Shown: in pieces, positions 55,701 to 62,303 of the stretch
How positions within the stretch are numbered: the first letter of the stretch is position 1
Layout: each line of letters begins with the position of its first letter
Assembly: GCF_023101185.1 (NCBI RefSeq)
Contig: NZ_CP078077.1
Span: 124,001-188,000 of the forward strand
Direction of reading: 5' to 3'
Length of the DNA stretch: 64,000 bases
From: Microbacterium galbinum
Lineage (GTDB): Bacteria > Actinomycetota > Actinomycetes > Actinomycetales > Microbacteriaceae
Notes under the pieces: model-generated
What the model was told of the DNA's origin: nothing
The model's database searches: none
What the model saw: only the letters and a program-made list of their open reading frames with translations
Translations under genes and position numbers: made by a program

Positions 55701-55789
55701 TCGTGCGAGTGTGCGTACAGCGCGGGCTCGAGGCGCTCCCGCACGAACCGGCGGATGCGTGCTTCGACCAGTGAGGAGTTGTCGTGCAT
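52781..55789 (-). CDS. Alpha-mannosidase, glycoside hydrolase family 38
   Basis: A cytoplasmic exo-mannosidase of 1002 aa (no signal peptide). The GH38 catalytic domain has zinc-binding GHAHIDSAWLWPVRET near 256-270 and the nucleophile Asp in VWLPDSFGYSAALPQIA near 375. A helical middle domain comes next, then the beta-sandwich GH38 C-terminal region (VRIDREFGASRITQVLTL onward). Gene ends LRPFQLVTLRFAR. Preceded by a ROK regulator 56 bp upstream in the same direction; no transporter is present. Substrate probably mannosides or N-glycan fragments. Confidence 0.9.
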   Translation of the reverse strand: MHDNSSLVEARIRRFVRERLEPALYAHSHELTLEAWQVPGEPVPFAEAVGQTYAPFAVGSPWGRAWSTMWLRVTGTIPTTDAGQRAELVFDLGFHGAQPGFQAEGTVYRPDGSIVKAVEPRNAYVPLDGDPGDAIELYLEAAANPDVGDGFRTFGPTPLGEWDSAGDEPLYELRRADVAVLDLTVWELLQDIAVLDGLRAELPESSSRRAEILRALEHAVDATDPDDVAGTVADARAALSEVLGRPASASAHSAHAVGHAHIDSAWLWPVRETQRKVARTFSNVLSLIGEDSEFSFAASSAQQYDWMKRFQPELFERLRTAVAAGRFHPAGGMWVESDTNMPGGEALARQFVRGKRFFLEEFGVEPLDVWLPDSFGYSAALPQIARAAGSRWMLTQKMSWNETNTMPHHTFTWEGLDGTRIFTHFPPVDTYNSQLSGADLARAERQFAEKGAATASLVPFGYGDGGGGPTREMLAAAARLRSLEGSPTVTLSDPRRFFETAEAEYSNPPVWSGEMYLEFHRGTYTSQARTKRGNRRSEHALREAELWATSAALAGAEYPYDALGEAWETVLLQQFHDILPGSSIGWVHREAERRYAEVLETLDGIVDTALDVVAGRGEAELVANASPYPSGGVPGLAIGVAESANAAAHAGRHGEEIVLENEHLRVVVDADGLISSLSVRATGRETIPTGERGNLLTLHRDTPTAWDAWDIDEHYRRHAVELRDAVAIEVVAHPTAAVVRIDREFGASRITQVLTLAAGSPSLDIETIVDWHERQKLLKLGFPLDVHSDRAASEIQFGHVHRPTHTNTSWDVARFETVAHRWVHVGEPGFGVAIANDSTYGHDITRSSRDGGGTASTVRLSLLRAPLFPDPEADQGRHAFRVGIRPDAGIADAVREGYRLNLPARAVRGSGPVAPLFAVSSDAIVIEAVKLAEDRSGDVIVRLYEAHGGRAVGEVTPSFDFGSVVETDLLERETPRAAVTGVATGVELSLRPFQLVTLRFAR

Positions 55790-55845
55790 GACGGGTTTCC
55801 GATCGACGATGACGGAGGAACACCCGAATACTACATCGATTGGAT

Positions 55846-57102
55846 TTAAGGAGCGACAGGCACGTCCGAGCGTTCCGACAGCATCAGCGTCGAGCTTCGC
55901 GGGGTGAGCGCCCGATCGAGCACCACGCAGGCCGCCCCCACGGCTCCCACGTCGGCCCCCACGACCGTGCCGTCGATCGGGATCTCCCGCAGCGCTCGCG
56001 TCGCGCTCAGTCGCTGCACGTGCTCCGAGATCTCGGCGAGGTAGACCTCCGAGACGTACCCCCAGAAGGGTCCCCCGAGCACGATGCGCTCCACGTCGAG
56101 GACGTCGGTGAGCACCACCAGGAGGGCGGCGGTGCACCGTGCGGCACGGCCGAGGATGCCGGAGGCCGCCGCCTCCCCCTGTTCCGCCTGCGCGCACACG
56201 TGCGCGAACCGCGCCTCGAGCGCACCGGGCTCGTCATCGTCGCCCTCCGCAGACAACACCCCCGCACGCACCGCTTCCGCCACGATCGACTGCGGCGTGC
56301 ACGTGACGGCGACGCATCCCCGGGATCCGCAGGCGCACGGCGGCCCCTCAGGATCGACCACGATGTGCCCGATCTCGCCGAGGTTGCCCGTGCGCCCGCG
56401 CGTGACATCGCCGTCGCGCGCGAGCGCCGCACCGAGCCCCGTGCCGAGGTAGAGGAAGACGAACGAGTCGTCCACGGGACCTCGGCGCGTCCAGAGCTCA
56501 CCCACGGCCGCCGCAGCGGTGTCCTTCTCCAACGCCACCGCGAACCCGGTCGCCGCCGACAGCAGCTCACGCAGGGGCACCCGGCGCCATCCGCGCAGCA
56601 TGGGAGGGTCGACCACGGTCCCGTTCGCCTCGTCGAGGGGTCCGGGAGCGGCGAGTCCGATACCGAAGATCCGCGAGCGATCGACACCGACCTCGGCGAT
56701 GAGGGCATCGATCGCGCGAGCCATCTCGTCGATGATTCGCCCGGGTTCGGGTGATCCCACCGGGATCAGGCGCCGCGCGACCACCGCGCCGGCGAGGTCG
56801 AGGACCACCACCGTCACCACGGCGGGATCGAGATGGACACCCACCGAGTACCGGCTCTCCGCGACCAGACGGAGCAGGACGCGGGGCTTTCCCGGGCCGT
56901 TGATGGCACGCCCGGCCTCGGCGATCAGTCCCTCGTCGAGGAGGCGGCGGGTGATGTTCGTGAGCGTCTGCGCGGAGAGTCCGGTGGCCGCAGCGAGCTC
57001 CGTACGGCTCAGCGCCTCACCCGCGCGGCGGATCGCCTCGATCACGACCGCCTGATTGAAGTCGCCCATTCGGGGCAGGTTCGTTCCGCGCCGCGTGCTC
57101 AT
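55846..57102 (-). CDS. ROK family transcriptional regulator
   Basis: A sugar-responsive repressor-type protein of 418 aa. The N-terminal winged helix is GDFNQAVVIEAIRRAGEALSRTELAAATGLS. The ROK kinase fold follows: LYLGTGLGAALARDG, GEIGHIVVDPEG, and the Zn cluster CACGSRGCVAV. In most ROK proteins the last motif continues with Glu (GCLE); here it is Val-Ala, which may mean sugar is bound but not phosphorylated. Start at MSTRRGTN (57102) with GGGAGG upstream. Likely controls the mannosidase. Confidence 0.88.
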   Translation of the reverse strand: MSTRRGTNLPRMGDFNQAVVIEAIRRAGEALSRTELAAATGLSAQTLTNITRRLLDEGLIAEAGRAINGPGKPRVLLRLVAESRYSVGVHLDPAVVTVVVLDLAGAVVARRLIPVGSPEPGRIIDEMARAIDALIAEVGVDRSRIFGIGLAAPGPLDEANGTVVDPPMLRGWRRVPLRELLSAATGFAVALEKDTAAAAVGELWTRRGPVDDSFVFLYLGTGLGAALARDGDVTRGRTGNLGEIGHIVVDPEGPPCACGSRGCVAVTCTPQSIVAEAVRAGVLSAEGDDDEPGALEARFAHVCAQAEQGEAAASGILGRAARCTAALLVVLTDVLDVERIVLGGPFWGYVSEVYLAEISEHVQRLSATRALREIPIDGTVVGADVGAVGAACVVLDRALTPRSSTLMLSERSDVPVAP

Positions 57103-57274
57103 CCGGCCATCCTCCCGCATCCGCGCACCTATGTCCCCCAAAATACCTACAGACACGGGGGTTGCGAGCCGCGAAACTAATGGAGACGCTTCGCGTTCGA
57201 TCGGTCTCTCTGTCCCAGGGTAGACAGACGGTGATCGATCATCCGCGGCTGGTTTTCGGGTAACTGAGCCGCAT

Positions 57275-57307
57275 GGCGAGGGGCTGGCGATATCGCCGCC
57301 CCTCGCC
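57275..57307 (-). terminator. Cruciform-like hairpin downstream of the LuxR-type operon
   Basis: Arms GGCGAGGGGC (57275-57284) and GCCCCTCGCC (57298-57307) enclose the palindrome GGCGATATCGCC. No T-tract. Confidence 0.45.
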
Positions 57308-57321
57308 CATTCTCACCTCTT

Positions 57322-57358
57322 CTTCGACTCCGGCACCCTCCCCCAGCCGGAGCCGAAG
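57322..57358 (-). terminator. Hairpin just after the membrane-protein gene
   Basis: CTTCGACTCCGGC (57322-57334) pairs with GCCGGAGCCGAAG (57346-57358), 12 of 13 positions, starting 21 bases after the stop on the minus strand. Likely terminator or 3'-end stabiliser. Confidence 0.5.
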
Positions 57359-57379
57359 AGACGCGCCGTCGCCGGTGGT

Positions 57380-58399
57380 TCAGCCGCGGGCGGCGCTGCG
57401 CGGGATCTCGTGCCACACGTCGACGGAGTCGTCGTCGCGCGACGATCCCGACCCCACGCGCCCGACCACCGTCACCGCGGTGCGATCGTCCTTGGCGGAA
57501 CGGATGATGAGGCGTCCCGCGTGGGCCTCCGCCAGGACGCCGGCGAGCTCGTCCCGGATCTCGATGCGACGCGCCTCGTCGACCCCCTCGAGACCGCCCT
57601 CGTCGAACACCGTGACGACCGCACCGCGCCGACGCGCCGCTTCGATCGCATCGCGGACCGCATCGTTGAGCAGGTCGGCTCCGCGCAGCTCATCACGCAG
57701 GCGCCCCTCGGCGAGCCGGGCATCAAGACGCTCCTCCTCGGTCAGAGAGCCACGCGTCGCCACCGCGCGGCTGAGCACGGGGCCGGCGACCGCGAGCGCG
57801 AACTGGGTGCGCACGCGACGCTCGCGCTGACGCACGAGCTGGGTGGCGTGCCAGGCCGACACGGCCTGCTGGATCTCGGCGAGGCGCTCGGTGTCGCGCA
57901 CCGCCCGGTCCCAGAACCACACCAGGAGGTTCGCGACGACCACCCACATGATCGATCCGACCAGGCCGAGCCGGAGCGAGGTGAAGAATCCCAAGAACAT
58001 CGATGACGTGGCGACGAGCAGCAAGAGGATCAGCCAACCCGTCAGAAATCGACGACGCACCACGAGAATGACGCTGAGCAGGCCGACGCCGCCGATGTAC
58101 CAGGTGGCGAAGGGTGCCGTGCGGGAAGGTTCGGGCAACGCGAACGTCACCGCGATCGGGATGATCACGCTCACGACGACGGCGAGCACGGCCGCCCACA
58201 ACGGCAGCCTCACGGTGTCGGGCGACCCGAGGATCGCAAGGTTCACGACGACGAGGTAGAGGGCGATCGCGAGCACCATGAACACGGGCGCCGATGGGTC
58301 AGCCGTCCAGGCCACACCACGTGCAGCGAAATACAACGCGAAGCCGACAGCGAGCGAGGTCGCGGTGCTGCGGACCGTACGGTTCACGGTGCGCTCCAT
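57380..58399 (-). CDS. Membrane protein coupled to a LuxR-type two-component system
   Basis: A 339-aa protein with about five to six N-terminal helices (about 12-165), then a cytoplasmic part. This carries a coiled-coil-like segment (RDTERLAEIQQAVSAWHATQLVRQRERRVR) and a small domain (RGADLLNDAVRDAIEAARRRGAVVTVFDEG). The layout resembles a histidine kinase whose phospho-acceptor and ATP-binding motifs are missing. The ATG lies inside the end of the kinase gene (16-bp overlap). I do not recognise the family. Possibly an accessory sensor or negative regulator, by analogy with LiaF-type third components. Confidence 0.6.
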   Translation of the reverse strand: MERTVNRTVRSTATSLAVGFALYFAARGVAWTADPSAPVFMVLAIALYLVVVNLAILGSPDTVRLPLWAAVLAVVVSVIIPIAVTFALPEPSRTAPFATWYIGGVGLLSVILVVRRRFLTGWLILLLLVATSSMFLGFFTSLRLGLVGSIMWVVVANLLVWFWDRAVRDTERLAEIQQAVSAWHATQLVRQRERRVRTQFALAVAGPVLSRAVATRGSLTEEERLDARLAEGRLRDELRGADLLNDAVRDAIEAARRRGAVVTVFDEGGLEGVDEARRIEIRDELAGVLAEAHAGRLIIRSAKDDRTAVTVVGRVGSGSSRDDDSVDVWHEIPRSAARG

Positions 58400-59619
58400 C
58401 CCAGGGTCACCGTCGTGCCTCCGGTATCCGAGTCGATCTGCGCGGTTCCCGCCACTCCGGCCATACGGGCGAGGACGGATGCGCGGATACCCAGGCGGTC
58501 CTCCCCGATGGCGGCGAGATCGAAGCCTGCGCCGGTATCGCTCACGATCACACGGATGCCGTCGTCACCCTGCGAGTCGGCGAGGATGTGGAGGCCTCGC
58601 CCGCCCGCGTGCGTGACCGCATTGCCGATCGCCTGACGCGCGGCGAGCACGAGCGCACGCGCCACGCGGCCGGGAATCGCCCCGGGAGTACCGGTCTCCT
58701 CGACGATCGCGTCCACGCCCATCTCCGACAGTGCCCGACGCAGCTCCGACACGATCTGGCCGACGGCGACCGGCTCGTCGGTGCCCTCCTGGGCGACCGC
58801 CGCCTCGGTGTTGGCGAGGCGGGTGAGCGCCTCGCGCGCCATCGCGACGGCGAGTTCCTTCGCCCTCTCGCTCTCGGCGCGCTCGGCGGCGATCAGCGCT
58901 GCGAGCACGCTGTCGTGCATGAGCGCCGACATCGCGATGCGCTCCTCCTCCGCGGCGGCCGCCGCCGCCGCGGCCGCGTACGAGGCGACCGCGTGGCCGC
59001 GCGCGTCGTCGACGCCCGCGGCGACCGAACGGAACATCCACCCCAGCGAGATGATGACGAGGCCGAGGATCAGCGTGAACGAGACATCGAAGGCCGTGGC
59101 GACCCAGAACGGCCGCGAGAACTCCCCCTGCACCAGCTGCACGTAGCCGTAGACGAAGGGCACGGCGACCGCCCAGGCGTACTGCACGCGCACCGGGAAG
59201 GCGAGCATCGCTGCCACGACGCCGACGTTGACGAAGTAGAAGATCCACGGCTGCGTGGCCGCGAGACCGTCACCGTTCGTCACGACGTTGGGCCAAGCGG
59301 CGAGCACGAGCACGTAGGTCACCGCGAAGATGCCGGAGGCGATGCGGACTCCCCGGCCGATCAGGCAGCACAGCAGCATCACCGCGAACGGCACGTAGAC
59401 GAGGAAGACGATGACGGCGTGGCCGACGTTCGCATCCGCGAGGGAGGGGATCGCGAAGAACAGCGCCTGCACGCCGAGTGCCGTCGACCCGATCGCGACG
59501 ACCGTGGCGAGGATGCGCTCCATGCGCTTGCCGGTGAACCGTTCGAATTCGGTCTCGGCCGCTCCGGGAGACGGGATCTGGTTCCACGCCTCGCGGATGC
59601 TGAGGGACTCAGCGGCCAC
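58384..59619 (-). CDS. Membrane sensor histidine kinase
   Basis: 411 aa with six or so N-terminal helices (about 32-205) and no large extracellular domain. An Ala-rich coiled coil (YAAAAAAAAAEEERIA) leads to H-box MSALMHDSVLAALIAAERA (phospho-His near 240). HATPase motifs are RQAIGNAVTHAGG (N-box) and VSDTGAGFDLAAIGEDRLGI (G1). The GTG at 59619 overlaps the regulator stop by 11 bp. NarL-type pairing with the upstream LuxR regulator. Confidence 0.88.
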   Translation of the reverse strand: MAAESLSIREAWNQIPSPGAAETEFERFTGKRMERILATVVAIGSTALGVQALFFAIPSLADANVGHAVIVFLVYVPFAVMLLCCLIGRGVRIASGIFAVTYVLVLAAWPNVVTNGDGLAATQPWIFYFVNVGVVAAMLAFPVRVQYAWAVAVPFVYGYVQLVQGEFSRPFWVATAFDVSFTLILGLVIISLGWMFRSVAAGVDDARGHAVASYAAAAAAAAAEEERIAMSALMHDSVLAALIAAERAESERAKELAVAMAREALTRLANTEAAVAQEGTDEPVAVGQIVSELRRALSEMGVDAIVEETGTPGAIPGRVARALVLAARQAIGNAVTHAGGRGLHILADSQGDDGIRVIVSDTGAGFDLAAIGEDRLGIRASVLARMAGVAGTAQIDSDTGGTTVTLGWSAP

Positions 59620-60268
59620 TCGACGCCCCGTCTGGTTCGACGATGCCGTCTTCCATCGCACGGCGGAGCAGGTCGACCTTCGTCGGCGCCGGGCGCCCGA
59701 CCTCGACGTACTTCACGCGGATGCGGGTGATGTTCTCCTTGGCCGTCGAGTACGCGACACCGAGACGCTCGGCGACCGCCTTGAGCGGCAGCCCGGCGGC
59801 GTACAGGCGGAGCACCTCGCGCTCGCGAGTCGAGAGCTGCGCATCGGCGAAATCGCGGTCGCCGTCGACCGCGCTCGCCCACTCCACGTTGTTGAGCGCC
59901 TCGCCGTGGGCGACGGTGCGGATCGCGTCGAGCACGTCGTCGAGCGCGGATGACTTGCTCACCACGCCCGCGGCTCCGGCGGCGAGCGCCTCTCGGACCG
60001 CGGCCGGACGATCGGCGACGCTGTGGATGACGACGCTCGCGCCGTCGGTGACCAGCGAGGTCACGTTCTCGGTGACCGTCGTCCCGTCGCCGAGGGTGAG
60101 ATCGAGCACGACGACCTCGGCGGGTGCCGCGCCGGATGCGGCGCGCCAGTCGAGGTACGACACGACCGTGCTGCCCGAGAAGACGATGGTCTGCCCGTCG
60201 CGCGCGCACGCCGCTTCGAGTCCCAGGCGGACGGACTCGTGATCATCGATGAGGGCGACCGTGCTCAT
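59609..60268 (-). CDS. LuxR/NarL-family response regulator
   Basis: 219 aa. The receiver domain has ALIDDHESVRLG (acidic pair), phospho-Asp in VVVLDLTLGDG (near 54) and Lys in VVSKSSALDDVL. The LuxR HTH is LSTREREVLRLYAAGLPLKAVAERLGVAYSTAKENITRIRVKY. Start ATG 60268 is supported by TAGGCT six bases upstream. First gene of the regulator-kinase-membrane protein operon. Target unknown. Confidence 0.9.
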   Translation of the reverse strand: MSTVALIDDHESVRLGLEAACARDGQTIVFSGSTVVSYLDWRAASGAAPAEVVVLDLTLGDGTTVTENVTSLVTDGASVVIHSVADRPAAVREALAAGAAGVVSKSSALDDVLDAIRTVAHGEALNNVEWASAVDGDRDFADAQLSTREREVLRLYAAGLPLKAVAERLGVAYSTAKENITRIRVKYVEVGRPAPTKVDLLRRAMEDGIVEPDGASSGR

Positions 60269-60274
60269 CCCCAC

Positions 60275-60280
60275 AGCCTA
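60275..60280 (-). promoter_or_regulatory. -10 element TAGGCT, leaderless start of the LuxR-type operon
   Basis: TAGGCT, GTGGGG, then the ATG at 60268. Confidence 0.5.
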
Positions 60281-60281
60281 G

Positions 60282-61529
60282 TCAGCGGGTGAGCAGCGCG
60301 ACGACCTCGAAGTGATGCGAGTGCGGGAACAGATCGAACCCGCGCAGCCGATCGACATTCCAGCCGAGCCCCCGGAACGTGCCGAGGTCGCGTGCCAGGG
60401 CGACCGGATCGCAGGCGACGTAGGCGATCGCCTCCGGAGCGAGGGCGTGCACCGCCTCGACGACCTGGCGGCCGGCGCCCGCGCGCGGCGGGTCGAGGAT
60501 GACGGCTCCGCTGCGTCCGCCTCCGGTGCGCGTGGCGAGGAACCGGTCGACCCGCGCCGTCACGGCGTTCACCGCGAGCGGGGCGAGGTTCTCGGCGGCA
60601 TGCTGGGTCGCCCGGGCGCTCGATTCGACGGTCACGATGTCGGTGCCGCCGAGATCGGCGAGCGTCGCGGCGAACAGGCCGACCCCGCCGTAGAGGTCGA
60701 AGTGCGTCGCCCGCTCGTCGACGTGCCCGTCGAGAAGGCCGTAGACCGCCGCATCCAGAACGGATGCCGCACGCGGATGCACCTGCCAGAACCCGGTGGA
60801 GTCGACCGCGAACCGCCGGTCGTTCACGACCTCGTGGATCACCTCGGGAGCCGGGCGGCGTCGGAACCCGCGGGCGACCTTCGCCGGACGCTCGGTGGCG
60901 TCGCGGCGGATGACCCGCACCGTGCCGTCGGCCGGTTCGACGAGTTCGATGCGCCCCGGGGCCTCTCCGTGCAGGGAGAGTGCGGCCTCGGCGATCGCCG
61001 GCCGCGCGAGCGGGTGGGAGGTCACGGGGATCACGCGGTGGCTGCGGGCCGCGTACGGACCGACCTGCCCCGCGTCGTCGACGTGCAGCGTGACACGCGT
61101 GCGCCAGCCGCTCCCGTCGCCCGATTCGACGGCCTCGATCTCGGGGGCCTCGAGACCCGCGCCGGCGAAGCGGTCGAGCGCCTCGGTCAGCACCTGCCGC
61201 TTGAGGACGCGCTGGTGGTCGAGATCGATGTGCCCCAGATCGGCTCCGCCCGGACGATCGGCGGGATCGCGGGTCACGTCGGCCTCTGCCCAGAGGTGCG
61301 GACGACGGTGCTCGGACGCGTCGAGCACCTCGACGGTCTCGGCGCGCCAGAAGCTGCGGGTCGAGGCATCCGCTCCCTCGCCCGGGGCGATCAGCCGGGC
61401 ACGGACGCGCTCGCCCGGGATGGCGTCGGAGACGAAGACGACGCGTCCTTCGTGGCGGGCGACGAAGGTGCCGCCGTGCGCGATCCCCGTGATGTCGAGG
61501 TCGAGCAGGTCCGCATCGGGGGAAGTCAT
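60282..61529 (-). CDS. TRAM-domain SAM-dependent RNA uracil-5-methyltransferase (TrmA/RumA family)
   Basis: Methylates C5 of uridine in rRNA or tRNA; 415 aa. The N-terminal TRAM domain (ITGIAHGGTFVARHEGRVVFVSDAIPGE, about 12-60) is followed by the methyltransferase fold: FWQVHPRAASVL, DLYGGVGLFAATLA (SAM loop near 285), VILDPPRAGAG near 355 and YVACDPVALARDL (catalytic Cys near 385). The Fe-S cluster cysteines of RlmD are not evident. TATCCT is six bases upstream of the ATG. Confidence 0.88.
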   Translation of the reverse strand: MTSPDADLLDLDITGIAHGGTFVARHEGRVVFVSDAIPGERVRARLIAPGEGADASTRSFWRAETVEVLDASEHRRPHLWAEADVTRDPADRPGGADLGHIDLDHQRVLKRQVLTEALDRFAGAGLEAPEIEAVESGDGSGWRTRVTLHVDDAGQVGPYAARSHRVIPVTSHPLARPAIAEAALSLHGEAPGRIELVEPADGTVRVIRRDATERPAKVARGFRRRPAPEVIHEVVNDRRFAVDSTGFWQVHPRAASVLDAAVYGLLDGHVDERATHFDLYGGVGLFAATLADLGGTDIVTVESSARATQHAAENLAPLAVNAVTARVDRFLATRTGGGRSGAVILDPPRAGAGRQVVEAVHALAPEAIAYVACDPVALARDLGTFRGLGWNVDRLRGFDLFPHSHHFEVVALLTR

Positions 61530-61535
61530 CCTTCG

Positions 61536-61541
61536 AGGATA
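61536..61541 (-). promoter_or_regulatory. -10 element TATCCT, leaderless start of the RNA methylase gene
   Basis: TATCCT, CGAAGG, then the ATG at 61529. Only 14 bp from the divergent maf -10. Confidence 0.5.
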
Positions 61542-61555
61542 CGGCGGTCCACGGA

Positions 61556-61561
61556 TACGGT
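61556..61561 (+). promoter_or_regulatory. -10 element TACGGT before maf
   Basis: TACGGT, seven bases, then the ATG at 61569. Confidence 0.4.
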
Positions 61562-61568
61562 GGACCAC

Positions 61569-62225
61569 ATGCGCGTCTGCCTCGCCTCCACCTCTCCCGC
61601 CCGTCTGATGCTGCTGCGGCAGGCGGGGATCGGGCCGCTCACCCTCTGCCCCGACGTCGACGAGGACGCGGTGGCCGCAGCCGCCGCGGCCGAACGGGGT
61701 GCGGAGCTGCCACCCGCGGAGCTCGTGCTGCTGCTGGGACGGGCCAAGGCCGCCGATGTCGCCCGTCGCCTCTCGTCCGAAGACCCCTCCTTCGACGGCA
61801 TCGTGATCGGCGGCGATTCGATGTTCGAGCTCGACGGACGCGTCTACGGCAAGCCCTACACGGCGGAGGAGGCGACGCGCCGCTGGCGCGAGATGCGCGG
61901 CGCCACCGGCGTGCTGCACTCCGGACATTCGGTCTTCCGCGTCTCGCCCGGCGCGGATCCGGTCGAGGCCACCGCGACGGCCGCGGCGTCCGTCACCTTC
62001 GCCGACGACATCTCCGACGCGGAGATCGCGGCCTACGTCGCCTCGGGCGAGCCGTTGCTGGTCGCGGGCGCCTTCACCGTCGACAGCCTGGGCGGGGCGT
62101 TCATCACCCGGGTCGACGGCGATCCATCGACCGTGGTGGGGATGTCCCTCTCGACCGTGCGGCGCCTCGCCGCCGACCTCGGCGTCGTCTGGACGGACCT
62201 CTGGAACACCCCGACCACGTCGTAG
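61569..62225 (+). CDS. maf: Maf family nucleotide pyrophosphatase
   Basis: A 218-aa nucleoside triphosphate pyrophosphatase linked to nucleotide pool cleaning and, in some bacteria, septum arrest. It opens LASTSPARLMLLRQAGI; IGGDSMFELDGRVYGKP, LHSGHSVFRV, and GAFTVDSLGGAFITRVDGDPSTVVGMSL are the Maf motifs. It lies directly before the carboxylase alpha gene, as in other actinobacteria. Confidence 0.93.
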   Translation: MRVCLASTSPARLMLLRQAGIGPLTLCPDVDEDAVAAAAAAERGAELPPAELVLLLGRAKAADVARRLSSEDPSFDGIVIGGDSMFELDGRVYGKPYTAEEATRRWREMRGATGVLHSGHSVFRVSPGADPVEATATAAASVTFADDISDAEIAAYVASGEPLLVAGAFTVDSLGGAFITRVDGDPSTVVGMSLSTVRRLAADLGVVWTDLWNTPTTS

Positions 62226-62290
62226 ACTCCCCTCCACGTTCTCGGCTCTTTCTTGTGGGGAGTCGTCAAATGGATCCCCCTGCTTCTCGC

Positions 62291-62296
62291 TAGGCT
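62291..62296 (+). promoter_or_regulatory. -10 element TAGGCT before the carboxylase alpha gene
   Basis: TAGGCT, seven bases, then the ATG at 62304. A 7-bp ACTCCCC/GGGGAGT hairpin lies between maf and this site. Confidence 0.45.
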
Positions 62297-62303
62297 GGCA
62301 ACC

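Larger units (their letters stand above)
57103..57379. other. Intergenic region upstream of the ROK gene (277 bp)
   Basis: No coding signal is seen. It contains two hairpins (57275-57307 and 57322-57358) after the two-component operon. Toward the ROK gene it holds CCCCC/GGGGG arms around a TAGGTATTTT sequence (minus strand), a possible ROK promoter -10. Confidence 0.45.

Noticed and set aside
52781..61529. Mobile element or prophage block
   Set aside because: No integrase, transposase, terminal repeats or tRNA attachment site was found; treated only as a rearrangement candidate.
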